5,609 nt of DNA from an uncultured Eubacteriales bacterium (GTDB lineage Bacteria; Bacillota; Clostridia; Oscillospirales; Acutalibacteraceae), in contig ONPH01000141.1 in NCBI GenBank assembly GCA_900319655.1, positions 1 to 5,609 on the forward strand, in the 5' to 3' direction. Below are positions 1 through 5,039 of this stretch, piece by piece. Within the stretch, counting starts at the first letter, position 1; the number at the start of each line of letters is the position of its first letter. Under the pieces are notes generated by a model. The model was not told the origin of the DNA. It ran no database searches and was given only the letters and a program-made list of their open reading frames with translations. The position numbers were made by a program, and so were the translations under genes.

Positions 1-13
1 CGGTAACCGTACA

Positions 14-20
14 GAGGTGA
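14..20 (+). promoter_or_regulatory. Ribosome binding site for the TTG-start lipoprotein gene
   Basis: GAGGTGA lies 6 bases before a TTG codon at 27. The TTG opens directly into a lipoprotein signal peptide, so this site decides the start. No promoter can be judged because only 13 bases of sequence precede it. Confidence 0.7.
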
Positions 21-26
21 TTTGTT

Positions 27-1244
27 TTGTTAAAACCTATAAGTATATTGTTATGTCTGCTGATTACCGGTTCAGCGCTGTTGTGCGGATGTAACTCGGG
101 TGAAGAATCTGAAACAGAGCCTGCAACTCAGGCAACGACCGCTCCTGCAACCGTCGCACCGACCACAGCAGCTCCGGCAACAAAGGACTCCGCAGACGGT
201 CAAGGCTATAACTATGTTGCGATTAAGAAAAAGTCGGGCGAGATTATCTCGCAGTTTGACAAAATCGTTGAGGCGAAAAACTTTAACGGCACAATTTATA
301 TGAAGCTCGGCAACGACTTTGAGTATCTCAGCTCAAAGGGCGCAGCTAACAGCAACAAGCATATCGACAATTCAATCAATACACGTTTCTACATCGGAGG
401 TATTACAAAGCAGTTTACCGCAGCCGCGGTGCTTATGCTTTCCGAGAAAAAGAAGCTCAGCCTTGACGATACCCTCGACAAATATTTCCCCGATTACGAA
501 GCAGGCGGAAAGGTAACCGTCAAACAGCTTTTGAATATGACGTCGGGTATAAACACCTACGTTTTGCATAACGATATCACTACGCCGTCAAACTATCTCA
601 TAGGAGACCTCGACGAAAAAGTAAAAGAAGATAATTTCGCAAAAGAAAATAAAAAGCTTATCCTCGACTGGATTTTTTCTCAAAAGCTGATTTTTGCACC
701 CGGTACAAAGTTTGACGAATCCGAGAGCAACTACTTCCTTTTGGGAGAGATAATCGAGCAGGCAAGCGGAATGTCATACGCCGACTACCTGAAAATCGCG
801 ATATTTGCGCCGCTCGGCATGGGAAGCTCAAGCTTTGAGCCCGACGAAAAAACGGCTTTAGCATATGATAAAGCCGCCAATACAAAGAGCCTTAACTATA
901 AAGGCGTGGGTTACTCGGCTTTCGGGATGATTTCCAATGTTTCCGACTTGCTCAAATGGACTGACGGATTGCTTAATAATCAGGTGCTGACACCTGCGTC
1001 ATTTAAGTTAATGTTCTCAAATCAGGTTTCAGGGATTAAGGACAACAAAATCTCCTACGGCTTCGGAGTTAAGATGAACGGCAAAACAGCCTTTATTAAC
1101 GGCAAGTACGACGCCTTCGGTTCAATACTTTCGTATAACACCGATAAATCTGAGATTTTTGTTTCCTTAACAAACTATACCGCCTCTGATAACAAGGCAG
1201 TACGCGATAATTTCAAAAAAGTTCTTCAAAAATACTCTGCATAA
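27..1244 (+). CDS. Lipoprotein with class C beta-lactamase/PBP fold, catalytic residues replaced
   Basis: A 405-residue exported protein. Residues 1-21 form a lipoprotein signal peptide with lipobox LCGC (lipidated Cys22), followed by a Thr/Ala/Pro-rich linker (about 30-53), so the domain is probably displayed outside the membrane. Residues 75-395 match the serine beta-lactamase-like family (Pfam Beta-lactamase, PF00144): IGGITKQFTA (123-132), LLNMTSGI (168-175), SNYFLLGEIIEQASG (from 234) and GMSSSF-like 'LGMGSSSFEP'. The family's nucleophile motif SxxK reads GITK (Gly125, Lys128). The YxN motif reads ESE (231-233). The HxG motif reads ING (357-359). Hydrolase activity is therefore unlikely; a binding or scaffold role is inferred. 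It starts at TTG 27 because of the adjacent ribosome binding site and signal peptide. The reading frame is intact and full length for the family, which argues against a decaying gene. Ligand unknown. Confidence 0.85.
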   Translation: MLKPISILLCLLITGSALLCGCNSGEESETEPATQATTAPATVAPTTAAPATKDSADGQGYNYVAIKKKSGEIISQFDKIVEAKNFNGTIYMKLGNDFEYLSSKGAANSNKHIDNSINTRFYIGGITKQFTAAAVLMLSEKKKLSLDDTLDKYFPDYEAGGKVTVKQLLNMTSGINTYVLHNDITTPSNYLIGDLDEKVKEDNFAKENKKLILDWIFSQKLIFAPGTKFDESESNYFLLGEIIEQASGMSYADYLKIAIFAPLGMGSSSFEPDEKTALAYDKAANTKSLNYKGVGYSAFGMISNVSDLLKWTDGLLNNQVLTPASFKLMFSNQVSGIKDNKISYGFGVKMNGKTAFINGKYDAFGSILSYNTDKSEIFVSLTNYTASDNKAVRDNFKKVLQKYSA

Positions 1245-1259
1245 TCACCAAAACACAAC

Positions 1260-1317
1260 ACCTCCATAAAATGTATTGTACAGTGTTGCAAAGCCTGTAA
1301 ATACTTATTATGGAGGT
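1260..1317 (+). promoter_or_regulatory. Hairpin that can sequester the ribosome binding site of the downstream gene
   Basis: A perfect 10-bp inverted repeat, ACCTCCATAA (1260-1269) and TTATGGAGGT (1308-1317), encloses further pairing: GTATT (1273-1277) with AATAC (1300-1304), TACAG (1279-1283) with CTGTA (1295-1299), and GTT (1285-1287) with AGC (1292-1294, one G-U pair). The cap is GCAA (1288-1291), a GNRA-type tetraloop. Interruptions are a 3x3 internal loop and single bulges at 1278 and 1284. The GGAGG ribosome binding site (1312-1316) of the gene at 1324 is wholly inside the 3' arm. The stem is followed by ATTTTTAT, so it could also act as a weak terminator for the upstream gene. The pairing is read directly; regulation is inferred. 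Confidence 0.65.
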
Positions 1318-1323
1318 ATTTTT

Positions 1324-2178
1324 ATGTCGGAAGTATCTGAAGCTATGGAGACACAGCAAACAGATTATAAAAACGATTTGGACAGCGCTCCGGAGTTCGA
1401 GCCGGTTTGCGTAGATGTTGACAGAATTTATGACAGCTGCGGAGCAAAGGATTGCATCAGGGATTTAACAGTGTTCTTTACTGATGAGGATCAGCAGCTT
1501 GTAGAAACCGCGACAGCCGCAAGAGTAACAAGGGCAAGCGTGCTTACTTCAACCGTGAATATTGACAGCGTTGCATTTCACAGGGGTTATTATTCGGTAG
1601 ACGTCGCGTTTTATTTCGCGGTATTCGTTGAGCTTTACACAGCCGCAGGAAGCGCGCCTACAAGTGTAACAGGTCTCGCCGTTTATTCAAAGAGAGCAGT
1701 TCTTTACGGAAGCGACGCGAACGTAAAGAGCTTTTCAAGCGACGATATCGCTGCGGCAATCGATCCCGCGGAGTTCAACTGCTGCACAGCGGAGAGCGGA
1801 ACACTGCCGAGAGCCGAGGTTCAGGTATCTTATCCCATGGTACTCGCTTCGGGCTTGTCGCCTGTTACTACACCGGTTATTCTGCCGTTTGTTCCCGAAA
1901 ACGTAACCGAATTCTTCGGCGGAGACCTTGTTGCCCCAACATCTCAGCAGGTATTGACCACTCTCGGTGTTTTTTCAATCATCCAGCTCAGCAGGAGCGT
2001 ACAGCTTACAATCCCGACCTACGATTTCTGCGTTCCGCGTAAGGAGTGCACCGACCAGAGCGACGACCCGTGCGAAGCATTCAGCAAGATTGATTTTCCC
2101 GGAGATTCGTTCTATCCGCCCGCGACCGCCGAGGAAGAATTCGGCACTTCTCCCAAGTTTAATTGCGGATGTAATTAG
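1324..2178 (+). CDS. Conserved Clostridia protein of unknown function with paired cysteines
   Basis: A 284-residue protein without signal peptide or membrane helix. The start is ATG 1324, preceded by GGAGG at 1312-1316; upstream in-frame TTG 1276 lacks a ribosome binding site. I recognise the pattern as a conserved uncharacterised family in Clostridia but know no function. Visible blocks are VCVDVDRIYDSCGAKDC (28-44), a middle region rich in alternating Val and aromatic residues suggesting beta strands (about 70-135, ending LYGS), FNCC (151-154), and a C-terminal block IPTYDFCVPRKEC...DDPC (230-250) ending FNCGCN. Ten cysteines (29, 39, 44, 153, 154, 236, 242, 250, 281, 283) sit mostly in the conserved blocks, suggesting cross-links or metal binding. 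The acidic N-terminus and beta-rich pattern would suit a coat or shell protein, but that is a guess. It ends 19 bases before a strong terminator, so it is the last gene of its unit. Confidence 0.85.
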   Translation: MSEVSEAMETQQTDYKNDLDSAPEFEPVCVDVDRIYDSCGAKDCIRDLTVFFTDEDQQLVETATAARVTRASVLTSTVNIDSVAFHRGYYSVDVAFYFAVFVELYTAAGSAPTSVTGLAVYSKRAVLYGSDANVKSFSSDDIAAAIDPAEFNCCTAESGTLPRAEVQVSYPMVLASGLSPVTTPVILPFVPENVTEFFGGDLVAPTSQQVLTTLGVFSIIQLSRSVQLTIPTYDFCVPRKECTDQSDDPCEAFSKIDFPGDSFYPPATAEEEFGTSPKFNCGCN

Positions 2179-2197
2179 GCCGCATTCCAAAAAGAAA

Positions 2198-2228
2198 AGC
2201 TCCTCGTTTGAGGAGCTGATTTTTATTT
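2198..2228. terminator. Bidirectional intrinsic terminator between convergent genes
   Basis: An 8-bp perfect stem AGCTCCTC (2198-2205) / GAGGAGCT (2210-2217) with loop GTTT is followed on the plus strand by GATTTTTATTT. On the minus strand it is followed by the complement of AAAAAGAAAA (2188-2197), a T-rich tract. It lies 19 bases after the stop of the plus gene and 5 bases past the stop of the minus gene, so it can serve both. Confidence 0.9.
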
Positions 2229-2786
2229 AAATACCCATTTAGTCACTTTTTCGCCGTCAACCATAAACGCCTTGTCCGCAATTTCCGCAAGGGGAGAGTC
2301 ACTGTAACTGTCGGAGTAAAACTCGTCAATCCTTCCGTCGGGGAAAACCTCGTAAAACCTGCGAACCTTTTCTTTTCCGTGGCAGTTAACGCCGTTATAA
2401 ATCCCTGTGTGTTTATCAACGCGTGAAGCCATAAGCGTGCCGATACCGAGCTTTTTGATAATCGGTTCAAGCAAAAACTCGGGCGAGGCTGAGATTATAA
2501 CATCATCATCGCGCTTTTGTTTAAGATAATATTTCTTGATTTTGCTTTGGTTAATCTCCCAAAAATCATTAACATCTTTGTCTATATCACAATAGCGCAA
2601 AAAACGGTACATAACCTGCTTAAAGTCAGTCTTTGTGCCTTTTTTGAACACATAAAACTTAATCACCGAGCCCAAAAGCGAAGGGGCAAGGGTGATTATT
2701 TTTTTGTGCCTTTTCAGCGAAAAAATGTAAAAATCCGCGGTAGAATCGCCGCTGTAAATAGTTTTATCAAAGTCGTAGACGTTCAT
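2223..2786 (-). CDS. HAD-superfamily phosphatase, phosphoserine phosphatase-like (HAD-IB type)
   Basis: A 187-residue cytosolic protein with the full HAD motif set: motif I DFDKT (Asp5 nucleophile, Asp7, Thr9), motif II Ser99 in IISASPEFLL, motif III lysine in HGKEKVRRF (Lys140 most likely), and motif IV DSYSDSPLAEIA (Asp159, Asp163). The region between motifs I and II (about 15-90) is the helical cap typical of the HAD-IB group, which includes SerB. The reaction is expected to be Mg-dependent phosphate monoester hydrolysis through an aspartyl-phosphate; the substrate cannot be read from sequence. The start is ATG 2786, with GGTGG 5 bases upstream (2792-2796 on the minus strand). An in-frame GTG at 2822 would add 12 Lys-rich residues but has no ribosome binding site. 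It is a single-gene unit, divergent from the DUF5685 operon and convergent with the upstream gene. Confidence 0.88.
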   Translation of the reverse strand: MNVYDFDKTIYSGDSTADFYIFSLKRHKKIITLAPSLLGSVIKFYVFKKGTKTDFKQVMYRFLRYCDIDKDVNDFWEINQSKIKKYYLKQKRDDDVIISASPEFLLEPIIKKLGIGTLMASRVDKHTGIYNGVNCHGKEKVRRFYEVFPDGRIDEFYSDSYSDSPLAEIADKAFMVDGEKVTKWVFK

Positions 2787-2844
2787 AATGACCACCGTTT
2801 TGTTTTTTTTATATGTTATCACAGATAAATCTTGTTTATTTTCT

Positions 2845-2874
2845 ATTAAAGAAAAATCCGACTAATCCTGTCAA
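2845..2874 (-). promoter_or_regulatory. Sigma-A-type promoter for the HAD phosphatase gene
   Basis: On the minus strand a perfect -35 TTGACA (2869-2874) and a -10 TTTAAT (2845-2850) are separated by 18 bp. Transcription would start near 2838 and leave a leader of about 50 bases before ATG 2786. The -10 box is not ideal, so exact placement is uncertain. Confidence 0.5.
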
Positions 2875-2878
2875 ACTA

Positions 2879-2907
2879 TTGAAAAATTTGCATTAATATT
2901 GTATAAT
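2879..2907 (+). promoter_or_regulatory. Sigma-A-type promoter for the DUF5685/J-protein/membrane protein operon
   Basis: TTGAAA (2879-2884) and a perfect TATAAT (2902-2907) are spaced by 17 bp. Transcription is expected near 2914, about 24 bases before the GTG start at 2938. Its -35 box lies 4 bp from the -35 box of the divergent HAD promoter. Confidence 0.8.
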
Positions 2908-2923
2908 ATTTAAATTAAGGCAA

Positions 2924-2930
2924 AAAGGAG
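2924..2930 (+). promoter_or_regulatory. Ribosome binding site fixing the GTG start at 2938
   Basis: AAAGGAG ends 7 bases before GTG 2938. The GTG begins the sequence FGYLQIHKDELKVKEYEAYK, which matches the usual N-terminus of DUF5685 proteins, so the start is well supported. Confidence 0.75.
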
Positions 2931-2937
2931 CAGGCTG

Positions 2938-3399
2938 GTGTTCGGTTATCTTCAAATCCACAAGGATGAGCTAAAGGTTAAAGAATACGAAGCGTATAAG
3001 TCGGTTTACTGCGGTCTTTGCAAGCAACTCGGCAGAGACTACGGCTTTTTGACGCGGCTTATTCTAAGCTACGACTGTACGTTTTACGCAATCCTGCTTA
3101 TGTCGCTAAAGCGCTCCTGTACCGGTTTTTCTGACGGACGGTGCAAGTTCAATCCGCTTAAAAAGTGCAAGTTTGCCGATTGCAAGGACAACGCCTACAG
3201 CAAGGCTTCCGCGCTTTCGGTAATTTCCGCTTACTATAAGGTCGTTGACGATATCGACGACAGCGGATTTTTCAAGCGAATTGCCTTAAAAATAGTCAAG
3301 CCGTTTTTCGGCAGACGGCAAAAGAAAGCCGCAAGGCGTTTCCCTGAGATTGAAATTATCGTCAGTGAAATGATGAAAAATCTTCCTGCCAGCTTGTGA
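2938..3399 (+). CDS. DUF5685 protein, N-terminal fragment
   Basis: A 153-residue open frame from GTG 2938. Residues 1-147 match the N-terminal half of DUF5685; the last six residues (LPASL region) are out of frame and not family-like. Visible motifs are YCGLCKQLG (24-32), LSYDCTFYAILLMSL (43-57), a cysteine cluster at Cys61, Cys69, Cys77 and Cys82 around FNPLKKC, and YYKVVDDIDD (99-108). The protein looks all-helical and cytosolic, with no signal peptide. The four clustered cysteines plus Cys25/Cys28 may bind metal. The Asp-rich DDIDD resembles the first Asp motif of head-to-head prenyl synthases, an inference only. Function unknown. As an isolated product it lacks the second Asp motif and would probably not be functional. 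Confidence 0.75.
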   Translation: MFGYLQIHKDELKVKEYEAYKSVYCGLCKQLGRDYGFLTRLILSYDCTFYAILLMSLKRSCTGFSDGRCKFNPLKKCKFADCKDNAYSKASALSVISAYYKVVDDIDDSGFFKRIALKIVKPFFGRRQKKAARRFPEIEIIVSEMMKNLPASL

Positions 3400-3785
3400 C
3401 GATTGACAAAGCCGCAAATCCAACGGCAAAAATGATTTCAGATTTAGCCGCTCTCGAAGGCGGAAACGATTTGCAAAAGAGAGTTTTAAGTGAATTCGGT
3501 TATCAAATCGGCAGGTGGGTATACCTTATCGACGCTGCAGATGATTACGAAAAAGACAAAAAGTCGGGCAACTTTAATCCGTTCATCAAGGCGGATATCA
3601 ACGATAAAGACTATATAAACTCCGTATTAAGTCAATCGCTCGCACGTGCGTACGACGCTTACAATTTGCTCGATATTATAGATTTTAAGCCGATTATTGA
3701 CAATATGATGTTATACGGCTTTCCGAACAAACAAAACGCCGTGCTGAACAATCGGCAGGAGGTTAAAAATGAACAATCCGTATGA
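3396..3785 (+). CDS. DUF5685 protein, C-terminal fragment
   Basis: A 129-residue open frame read here from GTG 3396, which overlaps the stop of the N-terminal fragment in GTGA. It holds the conserved C-terminal half of DUF5685: [15 protein letters not shown], then [16 protein letters not shown] and GNFNPF (39-63 of this fragment, 192-216 of the restored protein). No Shine-Dalgarno sequence precedes GTG 3396, so independent translation would depend on coupling; more likely this is the rest of one frameshifted gene. The 3' end carries AGGAGG (3757-3762), the ribosome binding site of the J-protein gene, whose ATG 3769 lies 17 bases inside this frame. Confidence 0.65.
   Translation: MTIDKAANPTAKMISDLAALEGGNDLQKRVLSEFGYQIGRWVYLIDAADDYEKDKKSGNFNPFIKADINDKDYINSVLSQSLARAYDAYNLLDIIDFKPIIDNMMLYGFPNKQNAVLNNRQEVKNEQSV
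3757..3762 (+). promoter_or_regulatory. Strong ribosome binding site for the J-domain gene
   Basis: AGGAGG, a perfect anti-16S match, sits 6 bases before ATG 3769 and inside the coding region of the preceding gene. The J-protein can thus be translated efficiently even if DUF5685 translation ends early at the frameshift. Confidence 0.85.
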
Positions 3786-4386
3786 GGTGCTCGGAGTATC
3801 TCCAAGCGCGACAGATGAAGAAATTAAAAAGGCATACAGAGAGCTTGCCAAAAAGTACCATCCCGATAACTACACCGACAGTCCTCTTGCGGACGTTGCT
3901 GAGCAGAAAATGAAGGAAGTTAACGAGGCGTATGACGAAATTAATAAAATGCGTCAAAAGGGAAAGGGAACAGGCTCGCAGAGTGCAGGCGGCTACAATT
4001 CTTATAATTCTTATAACGCCCAAAATTCTAAATATTACAGCGTAAGAATTTATATTCAGCGCAATATGATTAACGAGGCTGAAAGAATTCTAAACGAAGC
4101 GCCAATAAGCGAGCGCGACGCCGAGTGGAACTTCCTGATGGGAATGTGCGCGTACCGCAGGGGCTTTAACGAGCAGGCTAACACCTACTTTAACACCGCC
4201 TGCAATATGGATCCGAACAATGCTGAATACCGTACCGCGGTTAACAATATGAACAACCAGCGTGCTTACAATTACGGCGGATACACGACAAACCCGAACG
4301 TAAACTCGACCGCTTGTTCAGTTTGTGATATTTGTTCGGCAATTATGTGTGCAGACTGTTTATGCAGCTGCTGCAGGTCCTGCTGA
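3769..4386 (+). CDS. J-domain (DnaJ-like) protein with TPR-like region and Cys-rich tail
   Basis: A 205-residue cytosolic protein. Residues 3-63 are a J domain: [28 protein letters not shown] with the HPD motif at 31-33 that triggers ATP hydrolysis by an Hsp70 partner, and [10 protein letters not shown] Gly/Ser/Asn/Tyr linker (65-89) contains tandem NSY. Residues about 90-160 look like two TPR-type helix pairs ([12 protein letters not shown], and [34 protein letters not shown] in outline). The last 23 residues hold nine cysteines (183, 186, 189, 194, 197, 199, 201, 202, 205), suggesting a metal or Fe-S site, or oxidative cross-linking. The central DnaJ zinc finger and C-terminal substrate domains are absent, so this is a specialised class III J-protein and not DnaJ itself. 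No Hsp70 gene is in the window. It follows DUF5685 with a 17-base overlap, an adjacency I recall as common in Clostridia. Confidence 0.9.
   Translation: MNNPYEVLGVSPSATDEEIKKAYRELAKKYHPDNYTDSPLADVAEQKMKEVNEAYDEINKMRQKGKGTGSQSAGGYNSYNSYNAQNSKYYSVRIYIQRNMINEAERILNEAPISERDAEWNFLMGMCAYRRGFNEQANTYFNTACNMDPNNAEYRTAVNNMNNQRAYNYGGYTTNPNVNSTACSVCDICSAIMCADCLCSCCRSC
3997..4014 (+). repeat. Tandem 9-bp repeat in the J-protein linker
   Basis: AATTCTTAT occurs twice in direct succession and encodes Asn-Ser-Tyr twice in the flexible linker. Unit length is a multiple of three, so copy-number change would lengthen the linker without breaking the frame. Confidence 0.7.
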
Positions 4387-4388
4387 TT

Positions 4389-4946
4389 ATGAAGAAAACT
4401 TCCGTTAACAAAAAGACCTTCAAAATCGCCTATTGCGCCCTTATAGCGTCAATTTCGACGGTTTTGATGCTGCTTACGTCGTTTATTCCGATAGGAACAT
4501 ACGCTCTGCCGATTTTCGCAGGCGCGTTGCTTGTGTCGATTGTGATTGAATACAACTGCAAATGGGCGCTCGGAGTTTATGCTGTCGTATCAATTCTTTC
4601 GTCGTTCCTTGCAGGGGATAAAGAGGCAGTTGTATTTTTTATAGCACTGTTCGGCTATTATCCGATACTTAAAAATATTTTTGAAAGCAAGATAAAAAAT
4701 AAAGTACTGGTTTGGGTATTAAAGTTCGCGGTATTCAATGCGGCGGCGGTAGCGGCGTTCTTCTTTACAACCTTTGTACTCGGAATTCCGGCAGAGGAAT
4801 ACACCGTTTTCGGCATATATATGCCGTATTTGTTCTTAATACTCGGAAACGTTTTATTGCTGTTTTATGACAAATCGCTCACGACATTGGTAATGTTTTA
4901 CGTCAAGGTTATTTCTCCCAAGATTTTCCGTAACGGCAAAATGTAA
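4389..4946 (+). CDS. Six-helix integral membrane protein, resembles ECF transporter S-components
   Basis: A 185-residue membrane protein. After a basic N-terminus (MKKTSVNKKTFKI), hydrophobic segments lie at about 12-33, 37-55, 58-75, 78-97, 107-131 and 141-160, and a short basic tail follows. The positive N-terminus suggests a cytoplasmic start. Size, helix count and the pattern TSFIPIGTYALPIFAGALL recall the substrate-binding S-components of ECF vitamin transporters and related small membrane proteins of Clostridia; DKEAVVFFIALFGYYPILK (77-95) is a conserved-looking block. A substrate or firm family cannot be given. ATG 4389 is chosen because it starts 2 bases after the J-protein stop and gives a normal membrane-protein N-terminus; TTG 4332 would add residues encoded inside the J-protein's Cys-rich tail. 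Only a weak AGGT (4375-4378) precedes it, so translation is probably coupled to the J-protein gene. Confidence 0.8.
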   Translation: MKKTSVNKKTFKIAYCALIASISTVLMLLTSFIPIGTYALPIFAGALLVSIVIEYNCKWALGVYAVVSILSSFLAGDKEAVVFFIALFGYYPILKNIFESKIKNKVLVWVLKFAVFNAAAVAAFFFTTFVLGIPAEEYTVFGIYMPYLFLILGNVLLLFYDKSLTTLVMFYVKVISPKIFRNGKM

Positions 4947-4965
4947 TAATTTCCCGGGTGATAAT

Positions 4966-4984
4966 AATTGCAAAAAAAGCAATT
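4966..4984. repeat. Inverted repeat overlapping the promoter of the SH3/Big_2 gene
   Basis: AATTGC (4966-4971) and GCAATT (4979-4984) flank seven A residues. With only two GC pairs it is a poor terminator for the upstream operon, but it covers the -35 box and half of the spacer of the following promoter, so it could be an operator. Confidence 0.35.
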
Positions 4985-4996
4985 TTATGTTATAAT
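4968..4996 (+). promoter_or_regulatory. Sigma-A-type promoter for the secreted SH3/Big_2 gene
   Basis: TTGCAA (4968-4973, 4 of 6 consensus) and a perfect TATAAT (4991-4996) are spaced by 17 bp. The start would be near 5003, leaving a leader of about 37 bases before ATG 5040 that includes GAAGGTG (5028-5034). Confidence 0.7.
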
Positions 4997-5039
4997 ATAA
5001 TTTGTTCTAAATTACATATTTTTGATTGAAGGTGTAAAA

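Larger units (their letters stand above)
2938..3785 (+). pseudogene. DUF5685 family gene interrupted by a one-base frameshift
   Basis: Two adjacent open frames encode the N- and C-terminal parts of what is normally one protein of about 280 residues. The first frame stops at TGA 3397-3399; the second is open from 3369 to 3785. Adding one A to the A5 tract at 3376-3380 joins them as ...[19 protein letters not shown]..., giving 282 residues with no gap or overlap and restoring the family's Cys and IDKAA...PTAKM region. Both halves keep highly conserved motifs, so the lesion is recent, an assembly error, or bypassed by slippage. No ribosome binding site precedes the GTG at 3396 that could start a separate second protein, although GTGA overlaps the stop. 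A perfect -1 slippery heptamer is absent (the tract reads G AAA AAT). The gene heads the operon and overlaps the J-protein gene by 17 bases. Confidence 0.75.

Noticed and set aside
1..9. Small palindrome CGGTAACCG at the left edge
   Set aside because: Four-base arms around one base, at the window edge, are within chance expectation.
1241..1272. Sporulation sigma-E/K-like promoter (ATA at 1241 and CATAAAAT at 1265)
   Set aside because: The spacing of about 21 bases is too long and the match is short; the CATA is part of the hairpin arm.
1276..1323. TTG 1276 as an earlier start for the gene at 1324
   Set aside because: It lies inside the hairpin, lacks a ribosome binding site, and ATG 1324 follows GGAGG at good spacing.
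2787..2822. GTG 2822 (minus strand) as the start of the HAD phosphatase
   Set aside because: It adds a Lys-rich stretch not typical of the family and has no ribosome binding site, whereas ATG 2786 has GGTGG and places the DFDKT motif at the N-terminus as expected.
2517..2828. Plus-strand open frame antisense to the HAD gene
   Set aside because: It mirrors a well-supported gene with complete catalytic motifs and has no recognisable protein pattern of its own. The same applies to other short antisense or shifted frames at 100-569, 658-885, 1967-2230 and 3763-4023.
3369..3400. Programmed -1 ribosomal frameshift at the A5 tract
   Set aside because: The zero-frame heptamer is G AAA AAT, not a standard X XXY YYZ site, and I see no strong stimulatory stem just downstream. 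A simple one-base loss explains it better.
4332..4388. TTG 4332 as the start of the membrane protein
   Set aside because: The added residues are an out-of-frame reading of the J-protein's Cys-rich tail, and no ribosome binding site precedes it.
4947..4984. Intrinsic terminator after the membrane protein gene
   Set aside because: CCCGGG at 4953-4958 has no loop, and the AATTGC/GCAATT stem has only two GC pairs and no long T tract, so I could not support a terminator.
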